Part shown: in pieces, positions 21,257 to 26,639 of the stretch
How positions within the stretch are numbered: position 1 is the first letter of the stretch
How the letters are laid out: every line of letters starts with the position of its first letter
From: DATEXQ01 sp035256745
GTDB lineage: Bacteria; Patescibacteriota; Microgenomatia; UBA8517
Assembly: GCA_035256745.1 (NCBI GenBank)
Contig: DATEXQ010000056.1
Span: 1-26,639, forward strand
Direction: 5' to 3'
Length of the DNA: 26,639 nucleotides
Made by a program: the position numbers and the translations under genes
Notes under the pieces: generated by a model
What the model was told of the DNA's origin: nothing
The model's database searches: none
Seen by the model: the letters and a program-made list of their open reading frames with translations, nothing else

Positions 21257-21298
21257 TCCTATATTATAACATTTGAATCTAATTGTCAAAATATAGGA
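21257..21298 (-). promoter_or_regulatory. TTGACA promoter framed by a 9-bp inverted repeat
   Basis: On the minus strand TTGACA (21289-21284) and an extended TGT-TATAAT (-10 at 21268-21263) are 15 bp apart. TCCTATATT (21298-21290) lies directly before the -35 box and its exact inverted copy AATATAGGA (21265-21257) overlaps the end of the -10 box. An operator for a dimeric repressor is a natural reading. It would drive the 607-residue protein gene with a leader of about 35-40 nt. Confidence 0.55.
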
Positions 21299-21338
21299 CA
21301 TTTCTTTGAAGTACGGTTGTAAACCCGCAGAAGTATTT

Positions 21339-22616
21339 CTAAGCTACTCTTTCCTTTAATGCTTGATAATATTTTTGAAGATAATCTTCTGCCTTTTTCC
21401 AATGTTCTTCCCCCAACCCTCCCTCTGCCAAATTTCTTTCTACTTCTGCCAAAACCCTTAAATGCGCTGCCTTTGCTGCCTGAAGGTTACTGATTCTATA
21501 CTCTTCAGCCATTAATTTGGTTGCCAAATCATCTATATCTGCTGTTAAAATACCTCCATTGCATTCAATTTCCTGCCAGAGTTTGACCCTAAGTGACGTT
21601 AATATTTCGGGTTCAAAAGCCAATTTCAAATGATTTTTGACAAGTTTATAGAAACGCTTTAAGGGTTTTTTTGCCTTTTCCCAATCCTTTTTGTCTCCCT
21701 CAACAAACGCCTCGAGCATATATTTGCCTCCTTCTATTGCCAGTTCTTTTGATAGACCATACTGCTCTTTTATATATTGAACGACAAAATCTCTAAATCT
21801 TGTTCCTTCTGGCACTTTTCTTAATCTCCACCATGCAAACTCAAGTTTGGCTGTAACTTCTGGTTTGAAAGTAAGATGCTCTACAGCATCATTTCCTCCA
21901 AATCTTCTTCTCCTTCTTGAATAATCCAAAACTGCTTCTTTAAACTTTTCCGGTCCAAAATCCGGGAAATGGCAATCCGCAAAATAATATTCGTTATACT
22001 CGCTTTGCCAAAGAAGAAAACCCGAGGTTCTTTGTTCTCCTGATGTTCTTATCATTAAATCAACTTTTGGGTAAGGTTGGTATCTGGTATCAAGATAATT
22101 ATCAAAAATTTTTTCATTGACATCTTCTTCTTTCATTCCGTCTTTAATCATTTTCTTGACTGCTCTTACGATTTCGTCTCTTCCGCCGTAGTCAATTGCT
22201 ATATTCATGATATATTTATCAAAATGCTTTGTTTTTTCTTCTGCGTAAGTAAATTTTTTTAGAAGTTCTTTTGGCATTCTATCTTTTCTTCCCAAATGAT
22301 AAATCCTCACTTTATTTTCGATTGCTTCTTTTAAGTAATCATCTATTAATTTCCCATAAAGTTTCATTAAGTAAGATATTTCTTTTTGCGTTCTATCCCA
22401 GTTTTCTGTTGAAAACCCCCATAAAGTTACTGTGTGTATACCCCATTCCCTTGCAGTTCTTCCTAAAATGACTGCGTTGTCAAAACCTTTTCTATGACCT
22501 TCAAAAGTATAAAGGCCTCTTGCTCTAGCCCAGCGTCTATTGCCATCGGGAATAATCGCTACGTGGTCGGGAACTTTAGTATCTTTGGGGAGGGTTACGC
22601 TTAATTTCTGTGGCAT
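21339..22616 (-). CDS. uppS: Undecaprenyl diphosphate synthase with long C-terminal extension
   Basis: This is a cis-prenyltransferase making the C55 lipid carrier for peptidoglycan and surface glycans. The catalytic domain (about 1-245) has IIPDGNRRWAR (Asp24, Asn26, Arg27/28), GFSTENW (68-73), the RTSGEQRTSGFLLWQ segment (190-204) and EYYFADCHFPDF. In typical enzymes the third motif is RTxGExRxSNFLLWQ, so SGF for SNF is a small change. The family is normally about 240-260 residues; here about 180 further residues form a helical, charged C-terminal domain ending KAEDYLQKYYQALKERVA. I do not recognise that domain. The extended -10 box TGTTATAAT ends seven bases before the ATG, so the mRNA is probably leaderless. 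wecG and mreB nearby fit a cell-envelope theme. Confidence 0.93.
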   Translation of the reverse strand: MPQKLSVTLPKDTKVPDHVAIIPDGNRRWARARGLYTFEGHRKGFDNAVILGRTAREWGIHTVTLWGFSTENWDRTQKEISYLMKLYGKLIDDYLKEAIENKVRIYHLGRKDRMPKELLKKFTYAEEKTKHFDKYIMNIAIDYGGRDEIVRAVKKMIKDGMKEEDVNEKIFDNYLDTRYQPYPKVDLMIRTSGEQRTSGFLLWQSEYNEYYFADCHFPDFGPEKFKEAVLDYSRRRRRFGGNDAVEHLTFKPEVTAKLEFAWWRLRKVPEGTRFRDFVVQYIKEQYGLSKELAIEGGKYMLEAFVEGDKKDWEKAKKPLKRFYKLVKNHLKLAFEPEILTSLRVKLWQEIECNGGILTADIDDLATKLMAEEYRISNLQAAKAAHLRVLAEVERNLAEGGLGEEHWKKAEDYLQKYYQALKERVA

Positions 22617-22623
22617 GAGATAA

Positions 22624-22632
22624 ATTATAACA
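22624..22632 (-). promoter_or_regulatory. Extended -10 promoter of uppS
   Basis: On the minus strand TGTTATAAT ends seven bases before the uppS ATG, so transcription should start at the start codon. Confidence 0.65.
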
Positions 22633-22756
22633 TATTAAATTAGCTTTCAAACCTATTTTATATCAACTATCCAATAAAAAAAATTCTGACTATTTTCAAT
22701 AAAAAATTACGAATTTACTGCATCCTTTGGGAGAAAACTCCTTTTGAAGAATTAAT

Positions 22757-23215
22757 CAAAAAAGATGGAGCCTACCTGATGCGTTGGATTTTGTTTTGAG
22801 GAGAAAAAACAATCCTTCACGCATTAAAAAAGGAAACAGGAAGTGGTATCTACCACTCATCTTAATGTTAATTCCTGTTTAAGCATCTCTGCTTTAGGCT
22901 CCTCTTATGGCGTTTAGCAACAATTTAGACCGGTCATCTTGGGACTAGATCGCTGCTGATCCAAGGTAACGCCTGACAGCGAGGACTGAAACTACGATGG
23001 ACAAACCACGAAAGAAAAATTGACTCATTTTCCCTCACTTTCTTGTACTTGAAACAAAAAAACGCGGAAACAGCTATGGCTTAAGGAAATTCAGTTATTT
23101 ATTTTCTTCGGTTTTTACTCCTTTCTCTCAAGAATAATTCCAAGCATAGGTTTTGGAATCCTCCTGAGAATAGATTTGTCCGATTGTACCAACACCCATA
23201 TCTTTATCAAGGTAC
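22757..23215 (-). ncRNA. Large structured RNA region (about 450 nt), family not recognised
   Basis: This 655-bp gene-free gap contains dense pairing potential. GGAGCCTA/TAGGCTCC (22767-22774 with 22895-22902) encloses TGATGCG/CGCATTA, GGATT/AATCC, AAACAGGAA/TTCCTGTTT with an inner GTGGT/ACCAC, and AAGCA/TGCTT with a TCTC loop. GGCGTT/AACGCC (22909-22914 with 22968-22973) encloses CTTGG/CCAAG. Further right lies TTCCAA/TTGGAA inside a larger stem (about 23126-23165). A TTGAAA-17-TATATA promoter and a T6 run at 22764-22758 argue for the minus strand, although one helix has a G-U pair only on the plus strand. RNase P, tmRNA and SRP signatures are not visible on either strand. Strand and exact ends are inferred. 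Confidence 0.5.
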
Positions 23216-23221
23216 GTAAAC

Positions 23222-23250
23222 TATATATAATAAATGAATACAGTTTTCAA
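23222..23250 (-). promoter_or_regulatory. Promoter of the large structured RNA
   Basis: On the minus strand TTGAAA (23250-23245), a 17-bp spacer and TATATA (23227-23222) lie just downstream of the HTH gene and point into the structured region. Confidence 0.5.
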
Positions 23251-23272
23251 TATCTAATTTTAGTTCGGGATA

Positions 23273-23497
23273 CTATTCTGAAGGTTGCATACCCAATAAC
23301 CATAAAACAGCTTCTTTTTTATAGCGTCTGTCTCCTCGGGAGTTAATACGAATAGCCGGCAGCTTGCCTCTTTTACCCCATCTTTTGATTGTTAAAGGAG
23401 AAACCCTAAGAAGTTCTGCAACTTCTCTGACTGTGAGTAAATCCGGAAGATCTTCTAGCCTTACTTTTTTCCTTTTTCTTTGTAGCTCTTCTTGCAT
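23273..23497 (-). CDS. Small HTH protein, excisionase/MerR-like DNA-binding domain
   Basis: This 74-residue protein consists almost wholly of a winged-helix domain of the excisionase/BldC/MerR type. DLLTVREVAELLRVSPLTIKRW (about 20-41) is the helix-turn-helix, followed by the wing GKLPAIRINSRGDRRYKKEAVLWLL. The first 15 residues are Lys/Arg-rich. Such proteins act as small transcription regulators or, on mobile elements, as excision factors. No integrase or phage gene is nearby, so a regulator is more likely. It has the best promoter of the window 70-95 bp upstream (TTGACA-17-TATTGT); a TATAAA six bases before the ATG could give a leaderless form. The promoter of the large structured RNA lies directly after it. 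Confidence 0.85.
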   Translation of the reverse strand: MQEELQRKRKKVRLEDLPDLLTVREVAELLRVSPLTIKRWGKRGKLPAIRINSRGDRRYKKEAVLWLLGMQPSE

Positions 23498-23562
23498 TGT
23501 ATTTTTATACTTTGATTTATTTTGAACTATTATTGTGCCTAGCCAATAACTTACTTAATCAG

Positions 23563-23591
23563 ACAATATCAAAGCGAAACAGAGGTGTCAA
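23563..23591 (-). promoter_or_regulatory. Promoter of the HTH gene
   Basis: On the minus strand a perfect TTGACA (23591-23586), a 17-bp spacer and TATTGT (23568-23563) with TGA in front of the -10 box. The leader would be about 58 nt and has no Shine-Dalgarno sequence. Confidence 0.75.
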
Positions 23592-23633
23592 GGGCCTTTT
23601 AGAAGCAAAAATTACTTTCCAAACAAAAATAGT

Positions 23634-24548
23634 TTATATATTTCTATTTCTTAATTTATATAAGAATACTTTTAAAGGAAAAACCGGAAATGCCGTCAAA
23701 ACTCTTTTTACCCTTCCCTTTTGGCTAAATAATCTCCATAGCCATTCCAGTTCAATGCGTGTAATCCATTCTGGCGGTACCTTAACCTTCCCGGCAATAT
23801 AATCCAAAGCTCCACCCACTACCATCGCTCCTCCAATGTTGAGGGTAGTAAGCCATTTATAAACCCATTTCTCTTGTTTCGGAGCACCAAAACCTATAAA
23901 AACAATATGGGGTGCAAAAATGTTTATTTCTTTTATTATTTGCATCTCCAATATTCTGTCTTCTTGGGATATTGGTTTTGCCTCATCGTTCAGCATTGGT
24001 CCGGTTAACCCCAAAAACTTCGCGTTTTTATAGTTTTTCTTCAAATTCTCAGCACACTTTTTTGCTACATCACCTTTACCACCCAAGAAAACTACTTTCC
24101 AACCTTTATTATTGGCAAGCCTCACAATATCGATCATCATATCTCTTCCGTGTATAAGGTTAATATCTTCTTCTAACCACTTTTTGTTGTAAAAAGTAGA
24201 AATACCTACTTTTATACCTTGAAATAATAAAACCAAAAATCTAAGAGGGTTCTTTTTATTGTCTTTAAGATTTAAATATTTAATTGCCTGAAGTAAACCA
24301 ATTCCGTCCGGAAGTGAAAAAGTTGCCGAATTAATTATTTTTGTAAAAACTCTGTCCTTTTGTCCTAAAAGAATCTGTTCCGGATTTGGAGTTACAATAA
24401 ATAACTTTTTCCTTCCTATTTCCTTTTTTTCAAAATCTCTTAGGTTCACTCTAATATTTCTTAGCACTTCCTCTTTTGAAGTGCTATCTAGCTTTATTTG
24501 AAACAAATAAGCCATTTTTCGGTTTATTTTAACTGAATTTTTATTCAT
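23634..24548 (-). CDS. WecG/TagA/CpsF family glycosyltransferase
   Basis: This is a GT26-family glycosyltransferase, which transfers a sugar such as N-acetylmannosamine(uronate) onto lipid-linked precursors of surface polysaccharide or teichoic acid. Family motifs are VTPNPEQ (52-58), SLPDGIGL (79-86, including the conserved Asp81), HGRDM, VVFLGGKGDVA (152-162), IVFIGFGAPKQEKW (215-228) and the C-terminal GALDYIAGKVKVPPEWI followed by the amphipathic WLWRLF segment that binds the membrane. The product has 304 residues. An internal ATG at residue 12 would give the more typical family start MAYLFQIKLDS and cannot be excluded. With uppS supplying the lipid carrier nearby, a role in surface glycan assembly is likely; the exact sugar is unknown. 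Confidence 0.9.
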   Translation of the reverse strand: MNKNSVKINRKMAYLFQIKLDSTSKEEVLRNIRVNLRDFEKKEIGRKKLFIVTPNPEQILLGQKDRVFTKIINSATFSLPDGIGLLQAIKYLNLKDNKKNPLRFLVLLFQGIKVGISTFYNKKWLEEDINLIHGRDMMIDIVRLANNKGWKVVFLGGKGDVAKKCAENLKKNYKNAKFLGLTGPMLNDEAKPISQEDRILEMQIIKEINIFAPHIVFIGFGAPKQEKWVYKWLTTLNIGGAMVVGGALDYIAGKVKVPPEWITRIELEWLWRLFSQKGRVKRVLTAFPVFPLKVFLYKLRNRNI

Positions 24549-25006
24549 AAAATTGAAAAAAACGATAATTTATCTTGCTTTTTTTAACTAATTTTTTTCC
24601 GTGCTTAATAAAATTTAAATTAGATTTGATTTTTAAAATAATATTTATAATTTTAAATAACCTATAACATAGATTACCACTCTGATTAAATTATATTAAT
24701 ATCTTCAATTATATCTTATTAATGCGCTTTTATAATAATTACTACAGGTCTTCTTATGATACTCTCTAATATTCAACTAACCACTATTTTGAATAAATTA
24801 TTGGTTCATTCAACAGATTTAAATATTACGCACTTATCCACAATCTATCTTCAATTAATTAGAGATTAAATACTAATTACTATAGTCCTTCCCCAATTCT
24901 AATAATTAACTATAATAATTCTTTTAAGTATTTATTATAACCTCAATTAATCTTTATCTTATCTTCAATCTTGAGATTATTATAATATCCTCTAATATAT
25001 ATTTTC
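24549..25006. other. Very AT-rich gene-free region with one perfect DnaA box and short repeats
   Basis: No coding frame or RNA gene is seen in these 458 bp, which are visibly more AT-rich than the rest of the window. TTATCCACA at 24834-24842 is a perfect DnaA box. ATCTTCAAT occurs three times in the same orientation (24701, 24847, 24961), and CTCTAATAT and TATAATAATT occur twice each. A replication or segregation site is conceivable. A single perfect box is also expected by chance about once in every few windows of this size, so no origin is claimed. Confidence 0.35.
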
Positions 25007-26011
25007 TTACTTCTTTGTTTGAATACTTCTTTTCCAAAGTTCTATGTTCTCCAGAACCAAGCCCGTTCCTCTCACTACACAAAGAAGTGAATCGTCCGCA
25101 ACGTGCGCCGGGACTCCTGTTTCTTCTGTCATAAGTTTATCAAAGTTTCTCAGTAATGATGTACCCCCGCTCATTACTATTCCTTTATCAATAATATCGG
25201 CAGCCAATTCCGGAGGCGTATCCTCCAATACTCCTTTAACTGCTCCTATTATCTGCAGGAGGGTCAATCTTATGGCTTCTGTTATTTGACCGGACGTTAT
25301 TTCTAAGCTTCTGGGTAAACCAAAAACTAAATCTCTTCCCGATATTTCCATTTTTTCTTCCTTTTCCAGTTTTGTTGCCGAGCCTATTTTAATTTTTATC
25401 TCTTCTGCTGTTTGATCCCCTACAATCAGATTATATTTTTTTCTTAAATAAGTTTGAATAGCTTCATCAATCTTATTTCCCGCCACTCTCGCTCCCCTAT
25501 GAATAACCACACCCCCCAAAGAAATCACGGCTGCTTCAACTGCCCCGCCTCCGATATCTACAATCATATTACCGCTGGGGGCTGAAACCGGTATCCCTGC
25601 TCCTATTGCTGCAGCCAGAGGTTCATCAATTAAATACGCATGAGCTGCACCTGACGAAAGTGTAGCATCCAACGCCGCTCTTCTTTCTACCTGAGTACAA
25701 CCTGCCGGAACACATATCATAACTTCGGGTTTAAAAATTTGTATTCGTCCACATACTTTACTTATAAAATACCTAAGCATTGCCTGTGTTACCTCGTAAT
25801 CGGCAATTACCCCATCCCGCATCGGTCTTAAAGCAATTAAGGATTCGGGGGTTCGACCCAGCATTTTTTTTGCTTCCTCTCCTACTGCTACAACTCTATT
25901 GTCTTCCGAAGACATGGCAACAACAGTAGGTTCGTTCGCGACCAACCCTTCTCCGGCAATCCAAACAAGCGTATTGGCAGTTCCCAAGTCTATTGCAATT
26001 TTTTTTCTCAT
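25007..26011 (-). CDS. mreB: Rod shape-determining protein MreB
   Basis: This is an actin-like ATPase that forms membrane-bound filaments and guides lateral cell-wall synthesis. The 334-residue product has normal MreB length and motifs: phosphate-1 loop IAIDLGTANTLVW (5-17), NEPTVVAM, ALRPMRDGVIADYEVT, the connecting VPAGCTQVERRA, phosphate-2 MIVDIGGGAVEAAV, and the adenosine motif GIVMSGGTSLLRN. GAGIPV and EITSGQI are also typical. mreC and mreD do not follow; an AT-rich gap separates it from the glycosyltransferase gene. TAATAT lies 11 bases before the ATG, so the leader is probably short, and no Shine-Dalgarno sequence is present. Confidence 0.96.
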   Translation of the reverse strand: MRKKIAIDLGTANTLVWIAGEGLVANEPTVVAMSSEDNRVVAVGEEAKKMLGRTPESLIALRPMRDGVIADYEVTQAMLRYFISKVCGRIQIFKPEVMICVPAGCTQVERRAALDATLSSGAAHAYLIDEPLAAAIGAGIPVSAPSGNMIVDIGGGAVEAAVISLGGVVIHRGARVAGNKIDEAIQTYLRKKYNLIVGDQTAEEIKIKIGSATKLEKEEKMEISGRDLVFGLPRSLEITSGQITEAIRLTLLQIIGAVKGVLEDTPPELAADIIDKGIVMSGGTSLLRNFDKLMTEETGVPAHVADDSLLCVVRGTGLVLENIELWKRSIQTKK

Positions 26012-26184
26012 AACTTCAACTAATATTATTATAAATTGTCATCTTATGATATGTTTTAATAGTATTATGATATTCTTATTTTAAATGAATTCTTTAGGCA
26101 TTTTATACAGATTAGGCAACAACTACAAGCACCTCTAATGGAACATAAAACCTTCTTGCTGTATAATCTAATGGCTAAAAACCT

Positions 26185-26639
26185 ATGACTAAAATAAGAG
26201 TAATACTTTTTTTGATTACCGTTCTTGTCATCGGTACTGCAGGATTTTTCTTTTCTTTTTACGCTCGAGGTTACAAATTTAATCCCAAAACATTAAAATT
26301 TTCCCCAAGCGGTTTACTCCTTATTAAATCAAATCCGGATGGTGCACAAATATTTATAAACGGAGAGCTTAAAACTGTTACAAACGTCAATCTTTCTCTG
26401 GCACCGGGTACTTACGACATTGATCTTAAAAAAGAAGGGTATAATTCCTGGACCAAAAGATTAACCATAGAAAAGGAAATAGTTACGGAGATTGAGGCAC
26501 ATCTTTTTAAGAAAACCCCTTCTCTATCTCCTCTTACCTTTACTACATCGCTTAATCCCATTTCGAGCTATGATTCAACTAAAATCGCATACAGCATTCC
26601 CGCAACTATAGACAATATCAATCAGGATAAAGAAGGATT
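26185..26639 (+). CDS. PEGA-domain membrane-anchored protein, 5' part
   Basis: The first 151 codons of a gene that runs off the right edge. An N-terminal anchor (about 5-27, VILFLITVLVIGTAGFFFSFYA) is followed by a PEGA domain (about 46-112): LLLIKSNPDGAQIFINGELK, then SLAPGTYDIDLKKEGYNSW, the typical surface-exposed beta module. The segment starting PISSYDSTKIAYSIP looks like the first blade of a TolB/WD40-like propeller, a common partner of PEGA in CPR proteins; this cannot be confirmed from the part in view. TATAAT at 26162-26167 would give a leader of about ten nucleotides. The gene is divergent from mreB. Confidence 0.82.
   Translation, partial: MTKIRVILFLITVLVIGTAGFFFSFYARGYKFNPKTLKFSPSGLLLIKSNPDGAQIFINGELKTVTNVNLSLAPGTYDIDLKKEGYNSWTKRLTIEKEIVTEIEAHLFKKTPSLSPLTFTTSLNPISSYDSTKIAYSIPATIDNINQDKEG

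Noticed and set aside
22757..23215. Identification of the structured region as RNase P RNA or tmRNA
   Set aside because: No GAGGAAAGTCC-type P4 element, no T-arm plus CCA end and no recognisable tag frame ending in an Ala-Ala pattern was found on either strand, so the family was left open.
23273..23497. Excisionase of an integrated mobile element
   Set aside because: Only the HTH domain type suggests this; no integrase, attachment repeats or phage genes are present, so a small regulator is the safer call.
24834..24842. Calling a replication origin from the DnaA box
   Set aside because: One perfect 9-mer in about 27 kb on both strands is close to chance expectation, and no dnaA, dnaN or skew evidence is available.

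Overview
The window looks like a chromosomal segment of a Patescibacteria (CPR) bacterium, most likely of the Microgenomates group. The base composition is AT-rich and coding is dense. Core genes are compact and sometimes divergent. Several genes appear to start directly at their promoters without a leader. Long minus-strand runs encode anchored or secreted proteins with Pro/Thr-rich linkers, including one with a WWQV(D)xADV-type segment that I associate with CPR surface proteins. The lineage call rests on protein character and gene order only; no rRNA or other phylogenetic marker was compared.

Layout. Positions 1-1000: 5' part of rpmB (bL28) on the minus strand and, divergently, an M50 site-2 protease; their promoters overlap. 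Positions 1000-3500: a standalone structured RNA of about 160 nt, tRNA-Tyr, tRNA-Thr(UGU), a CapA-like phosphoesterase, tRNA-Thr(GGU)-rpmG with a strong terminator, a 74-residue unknown protein, a possible 52-residue ORF and tRNA-Trp. Positions 3500-7630: an odd sigma-70 family factor, a small membrane protein, an anchored CARDB protein, a RecB/Cas4-type nuclease with cysteine clusters, rpsU and a small unknown. Positions 7655-10908: the secE-nusG-rplK-rplA block, then rplJ-rplL behind its own promoter and an L10-leader-like attenuator.

Positions 10911-15907 (minus) hold the most striking locus: a tightly packed five-gene operon. It encodes a 7TM_transglut-type membrane protein without a transglutaminase domain, an ATP-grasp ligase fused to a retropepsin-like domain, and three further RimK-like ATP-grasp ligases. 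Membrane anchor, four potential amide-bond ligases and a peptidase suggest a peptide-tagging or small-peptide-synthesis system that acts at the membrane. It resembles the RimK/7TM/retropepsin associations known from other bacteria, but with extra ligases.

Positions 16093-21218 encode four exported or anchored proteins of unknown function, one with more than 30 cysteines in its N-terminal third. Positions 21339-26639 hold a cell-envelope group: undecaprenyl diphosphate synthase with a C-terminal extension of about 180 residues, a second, larger structured RNA region (about 450 nt), a small excisionase/MerR-like HTH protein, a WecG/TagA/CpsF glycosyltransferase, a 458-bp very AT-rich gap with one perfect DnaA box, mreB, and the start of a PEGA-domain protein.

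Expression signals: promoters with good TTGACA/TATAAT-like boxes and 17-bp spacers are frequent. A second class has an extended -10 (TGN-TATAAT) ending 7-11 nt before the start codon, which implies leaderless or nearly leaderless mRNAs (membrane protein at 4533, CARDB gene, gene at 7628, secE, uppS). Classical Shine-Dalgarno leaders occur at rpsU, rplL, the 74-residue gene and the secreted protein at 16093, so both initiation modes seem to be in use.
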